A stretch of DNA of 64,000 bases, taken from Fontibacterium sp040404065 (GTDB taxonomy: Bacteria; Pseudomonadota; Alphaproteobacteria; Pelagibacterales; Pelagibacteraceae). This document shows positions 43,787-52,665 of this stretch, one piece after another (position 1 is the stretch's first letter; the number at the start of each line of letters is the position of its first letter). The DNA lies in assembly GCA_040404065.1 (NCBI GenBank), contig JBBAJM010000001.1. One strand, 5' to 3'. The position numbers and the translations under genes were made by a program. A model generated the notes under the pieces. That model made no database searches. It saw only the letters and a program-made list of their open reading frames with translations, and was not told where the DNA came from.

Positions 43787-44304
43787 TTATCAAACTCTCC
43801 TAGCATAGCATCCGTCTCTTGGCTTAACTCATCAATTTTTTTAACAAACATTTTTTTATTTTTTAATATTTCTTCCAACTGTTCTTTTGTGACCTGCAAT
43901 TCTGTTTGAGACGCATTAGCTTCTTCTTTTAAATTTTTATTTAAATTTTCTACTTCAACAACTTTATGTCTGGACTCCTCTAATTCATTTTCTATTTTTA
44001 TTAATTCATCTTTTATAGTTTGATTTTCTTTTTCTATTAAATCAATTTTATTTAGCAGCTCCAGGTGATTAGAATCTTGATTATTTAATTTTTGTTCAAA
44101 AGTTTTTAACTCATGAACGATACCGTCCTTTTCTTGCTCTAAATGTTTTGCCTTTTGACGAAGTTCTTCTTTTTCCTGCTCTAACTGAGAGCTTAGTTTT
44201 TTTAAATGACTGCTTTCTTCTTTAGAATTTCTAATTAAATCTACGATTGAATCTAGTTTAGTTAAAGTTTCGAATAGCTGCGTTTCTTTATTTTTTAAAT
44301 CCAT
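43780..44304 (-). CDS. Coiled-coil protein upstream of zapA (DUF4164-like)
   Basis: A protein that is almost entirely heptad-like: Lys/Glu/Leu-rich from about residue 10 to 165, ending DAMLGEFDKW. I take the ATG at 44304 (MDLKNKE, 174 residues); an upstream in-frame ATG at 44358 would add a Cys/Leu-rich peptide and use up the divergent promoter region. In other alphaproteobacteria a small DUF4164 coiled-coil gene occupies this place before zapA. A role with the Z-ring, comparable to ZapB, is inferred from position only. Confidence 0.75.
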   Translation of the reverse strand: MDLKNKETQLFETLTKLDSIVDLIRNSKEESSHLKKLSSQLEQEKEELRQKAKHLEQEKDGIVHELKTFEQKLNNQDSNHLELLNKIDLIEKENQTIKDELIKIENELEESRHKVVEVENLNKNLKEEANASQTELQVTKEQLEEILKNKKMFVKKIDELSQETDAMLGEFDKW

Positions 44305-44378
44305 TAAACTAAAAAAATTCTTTAATTTGCATCTTAAACATAATAATAATTCCTGCAATCCAAGTCTACCTATGTTTC

Positions 44379-46361
44379 ATGGCAAAAAATAATTATACAA
44401 ATTTAGCGAATGCAATCAGATTTTTATCTATTGATGCTGTGCAAAAAGCAAATTCTGGTCATCCTGGTATGCCTATGGGTATGGCTGATGTTGCAACGAT
44501 TCTTTTTCAAAAGTTTTTGAAATTTAATCCTCATAACCCTTCTTGGTTTAATAGAGATAGATTTGTTTTGTCAGCAGGTCATGGATCTATGCTTTTATAT
44601 TCTGCTTTATATTTATCTGGATACAAAAGTATTGGTATCGAGGATATAAAGAATTTTAGACAATTAGATTCTATTTGCGCGGGTCATCCTGAATATGAAA
44701 AAAATTCCGGAATAGAAACAACAACGGGTCCTCTTGGGCAAGGGATTGCTAATGCTGTGGGCTTTGCTTTAGCTGAAGAAATAGGTAAAGCAAAATTTGG
44801 GGATAAAATTTGCGATCATAAAACATATGTTATTGCTGGCGACGGATGCTTGATGGAAGGCATTAGTCATGAAGCTATGAGTCTGGCCGGACATCTCAAA
44901 CTTAAAAATTTAGTATTATTCTTTGATAACAATTCTATTTCTATAGATGGAAATACAAATCTTACTATTTCTGATGATTATAAAAAAAGATTTGCTTCTT
45001 ATAATTGGGACTTAATTGAAATTAACGGCCATGATTACAATCAAATTTTAAAAGCAATTAATAAAGTGCAAAAAGCTAAAAAACCAACCGTTATATCCTG
45101 CAAAACTATTATTGGTTATGGTTCGCCTAACAAAAGCAACACTGCTGGAGTGCACGGAAGTCCTTTAGGAAGCGCAGAGATTGAACTTATTAGAAAAAAA
45201 TTAAAATGGCCATATGCACCATTTGAAATACCTGAGAACATATTAAAAGAATGGAGAAAACTAATTGTTTCTGGCAATAAGCATGAAGAAAACTGGAAAA
45301 AACACTTTAATAAATTAGATAAATATAAAAAAGAAGAATTTTTGAGAATTTCATCTGGTAATTTACCAAAAAATTTTAGCGAAAATATTCAGCAAATTAA
45401 AAAAAAATTCTCTGAAAATTCAAAACCCGTTGCGACAAGAAAATCTTCTGAAGCATGTCTAGAAGAAATAACAAAATTTATGCCAGAACTTATAGGTGGC
45501 TCTGCAGACTTAACTGGTTCTAATAATACTAAATCATCTATCCAGAAAATAATTAAAACTAATAATTTTAACGGCGCCTATATTCACTACGGAATAAGAG
45601 AGCACGGAATGTGCGGTGTAATGAATGGTTTATCACTACATCAAAGCACAATTCCTTATGGTGGAACATTTTTAATATTTTCTGATTATTGCAAACCTTC
45701 AATTAGATTAGCTGCTTTAATGAAGCAAAGAGTTATATACGTTCTAACTCATGACTCTATTGGACTAGGAGAAGATGGACCTACTCATCAACCGATAGAA
45801 CAGCTTTTTAGTTTAAGATCAATTCCTAATTTAAATGTATTTAGACCAGCCGACTCTATAGAAACATTAGAAGCTTGGGAGTTAGCTCTAAAGTCTAATT
45901 CTTCTCCCAGTGTACTTGCTTTAACACGACAAGATTTGCCAATGGTAAGAAAAGAAAAATCTAAAGAAAATTTAACTCAATACGGTGGTTATATATTAAG
46001 TGATTCAAACAAAGAAAATTCTAACTTAACAATAATTGCAACTGGTTCAGAAGTTGAGATTGCTTTGGATGTGCAAAAAAAATTAAATGATCAAAGAATA
46101 AATTCGAGAGTTATTTCTATGCCTTGTTTAGAATTATTTGAGAAACAGTCTAAAGAATACAAAGAAAAAATATTAGGAAAAAATTCTTTTAAAGTCACTA
46201 TAGAAGCTGGAATTACAAATGGTTGGGAAAAATATACATCTAATGGGATTTCTTTTGGAATTAATTCTTTTGGAAAAAGCGCTCCTTATAAACAAATATA
46301 TAAATACTTTGGCCTCACTTCTGAAAACATCACTTCAGAAATACAAAAAAAATACAAATAA
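44379..46361 (+). CDS. tktA: Transketolase
   Basis: Transketolase moves two-carbon units in the pentose phosphate pathway using thiamine diphosphate. Motifs: NSGHPGMPMGMADVA (residues 21-35), GPLGQGIANAVG, the ThDP site GDGCLMEGISHEAMSLAGH and, in the C-terminal half, IHYGIREHGMCGVMNGL with the catalytic Glu, then THDSIGLGEDGPTHQPIEQL. Length 660. It is divergent from the coiled-coil/zapA operon across 74 bases and leads the tktA-pgk-fba group. Confidence 0.97.
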   Translation: MAKNNYTNLANAIRFLSIDAVQKANSGHPGMPMGMADVATILFQKFLKFNPHNPSWFNRDRFVLSAGHGSMLLYSALYLSGYKSIGIEDIKNFRQLDSICAGHPEYEKNSGIETTTGPLGQGIANAVGFALAEEIGKAKFGDKICDHKTYVIAGDGCLMEGISHEAMSLAGHLKLKNLVLFFDNNSISIDGNTNLTISDDYKKRFASYNWDLIEINGHDYNQILKAINKVQKAKKPTVISCKTIIGYGSPNKSNTAGVHGSPLGSAEIELIRKKLKWPYAPFEIPENILKEWRKLIVSGNKHEENWKKHFNKLDKYKKEEFLRISSGNLPKNFSENIQQIKKKFSENSKPVATRKSSEACLEEITKFMPELIGGSADLTGSNNTKSSIQKIIKTNNFNGAYIHYGIREHGMCGVMNGLSLHQSTIPYGGTFLIFSDYCKPSIRLAALMKQRVIYVLTHDSIGLGEDGPTHQPIEQLFSLRSIPNLNVFRPADSIETLEAWELALKSNSSPSVLALTRQDLPMVRKEKSKENLTQYGGYILSDSNKENSNLTIIATGSEVEIALDVQKKLNDQRINSRVISMPCLELFEKQSKEYKEKILGKNSFKVTIEAGITNGWEKYTSNGISFGINSFGKSAPYKQIYKYFGLTSENITSEIQKKYK

Positions 46362-46373
46362 GTCAGCTTATCA

Positions 46374-47561
46374 ATGAATAATTTAAACACGCTACCTAAT
46401 AATGAAGATATTAAAGAAAAAATTATCTTTTTAAGAGTGGATTTTAACGTTCCGATACAAGACGGAAAAGTTATTGACGATACAAAAATTGTCAAAATGA
46501 AAGATATTATTAATAAACTTCTGTCCAAAAAAGCAAAAATTATTCTATGTTCACATCTAGGTAGACCTCAGAAAAAAGGGAAAGAAGGTTTGTCATTAGA
46601 GCAGGTCAAAAATAAATTAGAAGATTCTTTTAAAAAAAAAATAGTTTTTTTGAAAGACTATTTAAATAAAGATACAAAAAAAAATATACAAAAATCGGAT
46701 AAGGAATTATTTCTTCTTGAGAATATTAGATTCTATAAAGAAGAAGAAAGTAATAACCCTGAATTTGCAAAACAACTAGCCGGTCTTGCTGATATCTACA
46801 TAAACGAAGCGTTTTCTTGCTCTCATCGTTCTCATGCTTCTGTAACTGGAATAACTAAATTTATTAAATCTTATGCGGGAGAAACTATTATTAATGAATT
46901 AAATTCTTTAGAAAAAATCTTTAACAAATCAAACAAACCGGTGGCTTGTATTATTGGTGGCTCAAAAATATCTACCAAAATAGATTTGATCTCTAACTTA
47001 ATCAAAAAAGTAGATTTTATGATTATTGGAGGAGCTATGGCTAATAATTTTATAAAATATAATAATTTTGAAATAGGAAAATCATTGTTTGAACCTAATA
47101 AGGAAGCAACTATAAAAAATATTATCTCTGAAGCTGATAAGAATAATTGTAAATTAATCATACCAGAAGATGTTGTGGTTTCAATTAATGAGGATACAGA
47201 AGGAAAAAATAAAAAAATATCCGAAATAAAATCTGATGAAATTATTTATGATATTGGTCAGGACACTATAAGAGCTATTGGTAAAGTCATTAATTCTTCA
47301 AAAACTCTTTTATGGAACGGTCCTTTAGGATTTTTTGAAAAGGATTTCTTCGCTATAGGAAGTAACGAAGTTGCAAAATTAATCAAAATAAATACTCAAA
47401 AAAAATTATTAACTTCTATTGCGGGTGGTGGAGATACTGCTGCTGCAATTAAAAAAGCAAAAGCTGAGGATGGATTCACTTACATCTCAACTGCAGGTGG
47501 TGCTTTTTTAGAATGGCTTGAGGGAAAAATACTTCCTGGATTAAAAGTCCTTGAAAAATAA
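46374..47561 (+). CDS. pgk: Phosphoglycerate kinase
   Basis: Pgk interconverts 1,3-bisphosphoglycerate and 3-phosphoglycerate. The N-terminal LRVDFNVPIQDGKV (residues 20-33), CSHLGRPQ, LLENIRFYKEEE, INEAFSCSHRSHAS and the C-terminal nucleotide-binding IAGGGDTAAAIKKA with STAGGAFLEWLEGK are all present. Length 395. Only 12 bases separate it from tktA; the gap gene that commonly lies between them in alphaproteobacteria is absent. Confidence 0.97.
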   Translation: MNNLNTLPNNEDIKEKIIFLRVDFNVPIQDGKVIDDTKIVKMKDIINKLLSKKAKIILCSHLGRPQKKGKEGLSLEQVKNKLEDSFKKKIVFLKDYLNKDTKKNIQKSDKELFLLENIRFYKEEESNNPEFAKQLAGLADIYINEAFSCSHRSHASVTGITKFIKSYAGETIINELNSLEKIFNKSNKPVACIIGGSKISTKIDLISNLIKKVDFMIIGGAMANNFIKYNNFEIGKSLFEPNKEATIKNIISEADKNNCKLIIPEDVVVSINEDTEGKNKKISEIKSDEIIYDIGQDTIRAIGKVINSSKTLLWNGPLGFFEKDFFAIGSNEVAKLIKINTQKKLLTSIAGGGDTAAAIKKAKAEDGFTYISTAGGAFLEWLEGKILPGLKVLEK

Positions 47562-47587
47562 TTTTTAAATAAATAAAAGATTATTCT

Positions 47588-48604
47588 ATGAAAGATATTG
47601 AGTCTATTGCTCTTGCTATGGTGCAAAAAGGCAAAGGAATTCTTGCTGCTGACGAAAGCAACAGCACAATGGGCAAAAGATTAGAATCTGTAAAAATTCC
47701 ATCCACTGAAGCTAATAGATTTAATTTTAGAGAAACGCTTTTTACATCACAAAAAATTAAGGACTTTATAAGCGGAGTAATTTTGTTTGATGAAACAATA
47801 AGACAAACTACTTCTAATGGAAAAAGTATTTCGACGATTTTAAGTGAGCAAGGAATTATTCCTGGAATCAAAGTTGACAAAGGAGTTAAGCCACTTGCTT
47901 TATCAAACGACGAAAAAATTACTGAGGGTCTTGATGGCTTAAAAGAAAGACTTATTGAGTATTACAAATTAGGAGCTCGCTTTACCAAGTGGAGAGCAAT
48001 CTACAATATAACAAATACCCTACCGTCAAAAACTTTAATAATTGCGAACGCGCACGCGCTTGCAAGATACGCTGCTATTGTTCAAGACACTAATATGGTT
48101 CCAATTGTTGAACCAGAAGTTTTAATGGACGGATCACATGATATTAAAAAATGTTACGATGTTACTGGGGCAGTATTAAATGAATGTTTTAATCAACTTG
48201 TTATTAATAAAGTAAATTTAAAAGGAATAGTTTTAAAACCTAATATGATACTTAACGGTTCCGAATCTGGTAAAAAAAACTCAACTAACGAAGTTGCTGA
48301 AAAAACTTTAGATTGCATTAAAAGAAATGTTTCTAAAGAAGTACCTGGAATAGCGTTTCTTTCAGGTGGTCAAAGTGAAGTTGAAGCAACTGAAAACCTT
48401 AATTCTATTAACAAAATTAATGATACAAAATTTGCTTTTACATTCTCGTACGGAAGAGCTCTTCAACAAAGCGCCTTAAAAACTTGGGCAAAAGATATTA
48501 AAGACAAAAATAGCGTTCAAACAATATTTGATGCAAGATCTGAGATGAATAGTCTTGCTTCTGTTGGTAAATGGAAATTAGATTTAGAAAAAAAAGCAAA
48601 TTAA
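47588..48604 (+). CDS. fba: Fructose-bisphosphate aldolase, class I
   Basis: A Schiff-base aldolase of the animal/plant class I type, not the zinc class II enzyme. Motifs are GKGILAADESNSTMGKRL (residues 15-32), RFTKWRAIYNI, VPIVEPEVLMDG, the lysine-containing LKPNMILNG, AFLSGGQSEVEATENLN and FSYGRALQQSALKTW. Length 338. Class I enzymes in this pgk-linked position are known in Rhizobiales and relatives. It acts in gluconeogenesis or glycolysis with the adjacent pgk and tktA. Confidence 0.95.
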   Translation: MKDIESIALAMVQKGKGILAADESNSTMGKRLESVKIPSTEANRFNFRETLFTSQKIKDFISGVILFDETIRQTTSNGKSISTILSEQGIIPGIKVDKGVKPLALSNDEKITEGLDGLKERLIEYYKLGARFTKWRAIYNITNTLPSKTLIIANAHALARYAAIVQDTNMVPIVEPEVLMDGSHDIKKCYDVTGAVLNECFNQLVINKVNLKGIVLKPNMILNGSESGKKNSTNEVAEKTLDCIKRNVSKEVPGIAFLSGGQSEVEATENLNSINKINDTKFAFTFSYGRALQQSALKTWAKDIKDKNSVQTIFDARSEMNSLASVGKWKLDLEKKAN

Positions 48605-48608
48605 TTTA

Positions 48609-49223
48609 TTGAAAAAATTTATTTACTTAATCTCACCAGAAAAAATAGTTAATAATAAAAATTTTCTTAAAAAACTAGAAAATGTATTTTCAAGTAATAT
48701 CGTAAAATTTTTTCAACTTAGAATTAAACATCAAAAAAAGAATTTAATTATAACTCTTGGAAAAAAAATATTAAAACTTACTAAAAAATACCAAGTTACT
48801 TTTATTGTTAACGATGATCCTTATATTGCTAAAATAATAAATGCCGACGGTTGTCATCTCGGTCAACAGGATATGTCTATTAATTTTGCAAAAAAAATTT
48901 TAAAAAAAAAATCAATTATTGGAGTTACTTGTCATGATTCAAAAACTCTCGCTGCTAAAGCTATTATAAATAAAGCAAGTTATGTAGCTTTTGGTGCTTT
49001 CTATCCAACAAAAACTAAAAAAGTAAAATATAGACCTAAGCTAAGTTTGTTAAAGTGGGCTAAAAAAAATGTTAAAAAACCTATTATTGCTATAGGAGGT
49101 ATTAATCCAAATAATTTTAAAAAAATATTAAATTCTGGGGCTGATTATATAGCCTGTTCAGCTAGTATATGGAAAAGTGAATTTAAAAATCCATTAACTG
49201 CTGTAAACATGTTTAAAAAATAG
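48609..49223 (+). CDS. thiE: Thiamine-phosphate synthase
   Basis: ThiE joins HMP-PP with thiazole phosphate to give thiamine phosphate. Visible motifs: FFQLRIKHQ, TFIVNDDPYIAKIINADGCH with HLGQQDM, GVTCHDSKTL, YVAFGAFYPTKTK and AIGGINPNN. The GVTCHDS and FGAFYPT forms are those of alphaproteobacterial ThiE. The first codon is TTG, placed 4 bases after the fba stop. Length 204. It supports salvage with thiD at 28991. Confidence 0.9.
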   Translation: MKKFIYLISPEKIVNNKNFLKKLENVFSSNIVKFFQLRIKHQKKNLIITLGKKILKLTKKYQVTFIVNDDPYIAKIINADGCHLGQQDMSINFAKKILKKKSIIGVTCHDSKTLAAKAIINKASYVAFGAFYPTKTKKVKYRPKLSLLKWAKKNVKKPIIAIGGINPNNFKKILNSGADYIACSASIWKSEFKNPLTAVNMFKK

Positions 49224-49243
49224 ATATACGTTCTCACAATAAT

Positions 49244-49807
49244 ATGAAAATTTTAGGATCGAACATAAGAGTCGGAAATATAATTGACTATAAAAATGAC
49301 CTTTGGAAATGCCTTAAAAATCAAACGTCAAATCGTGGAAATCTTCGATCACATAATCAAGTAGAGCTTAAAAGTATTACTAAAGGCACAAAATTAAATG
49401 AAAGATTTAGAGCAGGCGAAACAGTTGAAAAAGCAACGCTTGATGAAAAGAAATTTCAATTTTTATATTCAACAAATGATGATTTTTTTTTTATGGACAA
49501 TGAGAATTTTGAGCAGATTTCAATCAACAAAGATTTAGTTGGAGATTGCGAAAAACTTCTAAAAGAAAATTTAGAAGTTACTATCGAGTTTTATCAAGAA
49601 AAACCGTTAAATATTATTTTACCTAGATCTGTAGAATATGAAGTTCTTGAAACAGATTCTGTTGTAAAAGGACAAACTGCTTCTAGCTCTTTTAAACCAG
49701 CAACAATTCAAAATGGTGTTAAAATAATGGTACCTCCATTTGTAGACCAAGGGGATAAAATAATTGTTGATACAGAAGCTAAAGAGTATTTAAAAAAATC
49801 TAGCTAA
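49244..49807 (+). CDS. efp: Translation elongation factor P
   Basis: EF-P relieves ribosome stalling at polyproline. The three beta-barrel domains are present over 187 residues; family landmarks are VGNIIDYKNDLWKCLK near the N-terminus and the C-terminal ASSSFKPATIQNGVKIMVPP followed by DKIIVDTEAKEYLKK. The loop that carries the modified residue in other bacteria reads RGNLRSHNQV here, so the tip residue is Asn-Leu-Arg and not Lys; Arg modified by EarP is a known alternative. The TAA/ATG junction with suhB overlaps by one base. Confidence 0.94.
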   Translation: MKILGSNIRVGNIIDYKNDLWKCLKNQTSNRGNLRSHNQVELKSITKGTKLNERFRAGETVEKATLDEKKFQFLYSTNDDFFFMDNENFEQISINKDLVGDCEKLLKENLEVTIEFYQEKPLNIILPRSVEYEVLETDSVVKGQTASSSFKPATIQNGVKIMVPPFVDQGDKIIVDTEAKEYLKKSS

Positions 49808-50589
49808 TGCCTTTACTATCGGCAAATCTAAATATTATGGAGAAGGCTTGTAAAAAAGCATCTAAACTTTTAATCCGTGATTTTGGTGAAATTGAAAAAT
49901 TACAAGTATCAAAAAAGGGGCCTGGAGATTTTGTTACAAATTCAGACAAAAGAACTGAAAAAATAATTATAAATGAATTATCGCTAGCCAGAACAGATTA
50001 TTCATTCTTGGCTGAAGAAAGTGGACTATCTAATAAAAGTACAGAATTTAGATGGATTATTGATCCAATTGATGGAACTACAAATTTTTTACATGGTATT
50101 CCTAATTTTGCAATCTCAATAGGTCTAGAAAAAAATAAAGAAATTATATGTGGGATGATTTTTAATCCTATAACTAATGAAATGTTTTATGCAGAAAAAG
50201 GAAAAGGTGCATACCTAAATAATTCTAGAATTCGTGTTTCATCAAGAAAAAATATTGATGAATGTATTGTTCTAACTGGAGGACCAGTTCTATCCTATAA
50301 AAATAAAGAAATATTTTTTAAAGAATACGAAACAGTAACGAGAAATGTGGCCGCAACTAGAAAACTTGGTAGTTCAGCATTAGATCTTGCTTATCTTGCT
50401 AGCGGAAGATGTGATGGAGTTTTTGAAAGAAATCTAAATTATTGGGATATTGCTGCTGGAATCATAATTGTTAAAGAAGCAGGTGGAACAATAACTGATT
50501 TTAAAGGTGGTGATAAATATATAGAAGAAAGAAATCTGCTAGGCACAAACTCTAAAATAGATAAAGAGCTTATTAGTTTGCTTGCATAA
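49807..50589 (+). CDS. suhB: Inositol monophosphatase family protein (SuhB-like)
   Basis: A Mg-dependent phosphatase of the IMPase superfamily. Motif A is WIIDPIDGTTNFLHGIPNFA (residues 79-98) with metal-binding Asp residues, preceded by LAEESG; motif B is NYWDIAAGIIIVKEAGG near residue 218. Length 260. Its position after efp repeats a conserved alphaproteobacterial order. The substrate may be inositol phosphate or a related sugar phosphate; SuhB also has an RNA-polymerase role in some bacteria. Confidence 0.9.
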   Translation: MPLLSANLNIMEKACKKASKLLIRDFGEIEKLQVSKKGPGDFVTNSDKRTEKIIINELSLARTDYSFLAEESGLSNKSTEFRWIIDPIDGTTNFLHGIPNFAISIGLEKNKEIICGMIFNPITNEMFYAEKGKGAYLNNSRIRVSSRKNIDECIVLTGGPVLSYKNKEIFFKEYETVTRNVAATRKLGSSALDLAYLASGRCDGVFERNLNYWDIAAGIIIVKEAGGTITDFKGGDKYIEERNLLGTNSKIDKELISLLA

Positions 50590-50597
50590 ATTCCTAA

Positions 50598-51764
50598 ATG
50601 TTAAAAATATTAATTTTTTTGTTTCTTGATGTTCTAGCATTTAGCGGAGTGTTAATTTCAACGCTTCCATTCTTAATTCATGAATATGGTGGTAACATTC
50701 TTTTAATAACAATAGTTTTCGGTTCATTTTCTTTTTTTCAATTCTTTACGGCGCCGTTCTGGGGAAGTTTATCGGACCGTTACGGAAGAAAACCTCTTAT
50801 TGTATTAAATTGTATTGCAGAAATTACAGCTAATCTAATACTCGCTATAAGTGGAAGCTTGTTCATGATTTTTTTATCAAGAATTATTGCAGGTTTATTT
50901 AAAAACAATGTTTCTGTTGGAACGGCTTATATCGCTGACATCACCACGAAAAAAAATAGAGCTAAAGGTATGGGGTTGTTTGGCGTTGCATTTGGACTTG
51001 GATTTACCGTTGGCCCTTTGCTTGGAGGATTAGTAGCAGGATCTAATTTTACTATTATGACTCTTGCAAATGTCGCCTGGATCGCTTTTGCAATAAATAT
51101 TTTTAATTTATTATTTGTAACTTTTTTTTTAAAAGAATCTAAAAAATCTTTTACTAATTTTTCTCTTAAAAATTCTTTTAGTAAAATTTATTTACAGTTT
51201 AAATTAATGAAGAATAAAAAGTTACTACCTTTTTTCCTAATTATTTTTATTGTATATTTTGGATTTTCAGGAATGGAAGGTGTATTTGCAATATGGATAA
51301 GGCAAACTTTTAAATGGGGTCCTAAGGAAGTTGGTATAGTTATGCTATATGCTGGGTTGAGTCAGATTCTAGTTCAGGGTTTTATATTAAGAATGCTTCT
51401 TAAATTCTTTAATGAGATACAATTAATAAAAAGTGGCATTATATTTCTAATTTTTGGATTTTTATTAATTCCAACTTCAAATATTTATTTAGTTCCAGTT
51501 GCGATTTTTTTATTATGTTACGGAATAGGAGTAACAAATCCGTGCTTGAATAGTTTGGTTTCAAAGAATTGCTCTAAAAATGAAAAGGGATTTGCTTTAG
51601 GAGCCGCATACTCCTCTCAATCTATTTCTAGGTTTGTTGGTCAGCCAGTTGCTGGCATTTTATTTTTGTTTTTTGGCAAAGACATGCCTTTTTATGTAAA
51701 TTCTACAATTCTCGTTTTAACAATAATATTTTATTTATCTTTAATTAAAAAAGTTAATAAATGA
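50598..51764 (+). CDS. Major facilitator superfamily transporter (TetA-like)
   Basis: A 388-residue membrane protein with about 12 helices. The MFS loop 2-3 signature reads APFWGSLSDRYGRKPLIVLN (residues 53-72), and the antiporter-type GLGFTVGPLLGGLVAG motif follows in helix 5. It resembles drug:proton antiporters of the TetA/Bcr type, but the natural substrate in SAR11 is unknown. It starts 8 bases after suhB. Confidence 0.9.
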   Translation: MLKILIFLFLDVLAFSGVLISTLPFLIHEYGGNILLITIVFGSFSFFQFFTAPFWGSLSDRYGRKPLIVLNCIAEITANLILAISGSLFMIFLSRIIAGLFKNNVSVGTAYIADITTKKNRAKGMGLFGVAFGLGFTVGPLLGGLVAGSNFTIMTLANVAWIAFAINIFNLLFVTFFLKESKKSFTNFSLKNSFSKIYLQFKLMKNKKLLPFFLIIFIVYFGFSGMEGVFAIWIRQTFKWGPKEVGIVMLYAGLSQILVQGFILRMLLKFFNEIQLIKSGIIFLIFGFLLIPTSNIYLVPVAIFLLCYGIGVTNPCLNSLVSKNCSKNEKGFALGAAYSSQSISRFVGQPVAGILFLFFGKDMPFYVNSTILVLTIIFYLSLIKKVNK

Positions 51765-51771
51765 GGCCCTT

Positions 51772-51788
51772 AACACTTAAGAAGTGTT
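51772..51788 (+). terminator. Small hairpin after the MFS gene
   Basis: AACACTT and AAGTGTT pair around an AAG loop, 8 bases after the MFS stop, followed by GTCTATTTATCT. The 7-bp stem and the interrupted T-run would make at best a weak terminator between the tktA-to-MFS run and rpmE. Confidence 0.45.
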
Positions 51789-51814
51789 GTCTATTTATCT
51801 AATTTTGTTATAAA
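51787..51814 (+). promoter_or_regulatory. Possible rpmE promoter
   Basis: TTGTCT (51787-51792) and TATAAA (51809-51814) are separated by 16 bases and lie 18 bases before the rpmE ATG. The match to a housekeeping promoter is fair. The -35 overlaps the right arm of the hairpin just upstream. Confidence 0.45.
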
Positions 51815-51831
51815 AACTTTCTTCTAAAATT

Positions 51832-52065
51832 ATGAAAGAAAAAATACACCCAAAAACACATAAGATAAAAGTTGTTATGACTGATGGTACTCAGTTTGAA
51901 ACTTTATCGACTTGGGGCAAAGAAAATGATGTTATGAAATTAGATATTGATCCAATATCACATCCTGCTTGGACTGGCGGTTCTCAAAAAATTATCGATA
52001 AAGGAAGAGTTAGTAAATTTAATAAAAAATTCGAAAATCTTACAACTAAACCATCTAAGAAATAA
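51832..52065 (+). CDS. rpmE: 50S ribosomal protein L31
   Basis: A 77-residue bL31. Family features are the N-terminal KIHPKTHKIKVVMTDGT (residues 4-20), DIDPISHPAWTGG and RVSKFNKKF. It has no cysteines, so it is the zinc-independent C-minus form. It is followed 6 bases later by the TrcR/DUF1013 gene, with which it is probably co-transcribed. Confidence 0.94.
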   Translation: MKEKIHPKTHKIKVVMTDGTQFETLSTWGKENDVMKLDIDPISHPAWTGGSQKIIDKGRVSKFNKKFENLTTKPSKK

Positions 52066-52071
52066 ATATTT

Positions 52072-52641
52072 ATGTTGGACAAACCTTTAATGCCAAAAGC
52101 TACGGCGGTATGGCTGCTAGAAAATACTAGCCTTACTTTTAAACAGATAGCGGACTTTTGTCAGTTGCATGAACTTGAAATCAAAGGTATCGCTGATGGT
52201 GATGTTGCTGTTGGAATAAAAGCTTATAACCCAATACTTGCAAACCAATTAACAAGAGAAGAAATTGAAGAATGCAGTAAAGATCCTAATAAGTCATTAT
52301 CAATAAATAAAAAAATATTAGATTACGAAATAAAAAATGTTGTTGGTCCAAAATATACTCCGCTTTCAAAAAGACAAGATAGACCGGATGCTATTGCTTG
52401 GTTGGTTAAGAACTATCCGCAACTATCTGAAGGACAGATATCTAAATTAGTAAGCACTACTAAAAATACTGTGGGATCTGTAAAAAGCAGAAAACACTGG
52501 AATGCTTCAAACATAGCTCCTAAAGATCCTGTGGCTTTAAACTTATGCACTCAGAGCGATCTACAAAAAGCTGTAGAAAAAGCTAATAAAAAAGTTGAAA
52601 ATCAAAAAAAAGCAAAATTAAAACAAGAAACTAATAAGTAA
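52072..52641 (+). CDS. DUF1013 family cell cycle regulator (TrcR-like)
   Basis: A 189-residue alphaproteobacteria-specific protein. The start LDKPLMPKATAVWLLENTSL (residues 2-21) is the family hallmark, with two HTH-like parts: LTFKQIADFCQLHELEIKGIADG and, after residue 100, RPDAIAWLVKNYPQLSEGQI with KLVSTTKNTV. In Rhodobacter-type organisms a DUF1013 protein, TrcR, is involved in cell-cycle transcription. The C-terminus is a Lys-rich coil. Its neighbour is rpmE. Confidence 0.9.
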   Translation: MLDKPLMPKATAVWLLENTSLTFKQIADFCQLHELEIKGIADGDVAVGIKAYNPILANQLTREEIEECSKDPNKSLSINKKILDYEIKNVVGPKYTPLSKRQDRPDAIAWLVKNYPQLSEGQISKLVSTTKNTVGSVKSRKHWNASNIAPKDPVALNLCTQSDLQKAVEKANKKVENQKKAKLKQETNK

Positions 52642-52665
52642 TTTAACTTATTTAATAATTAAACA

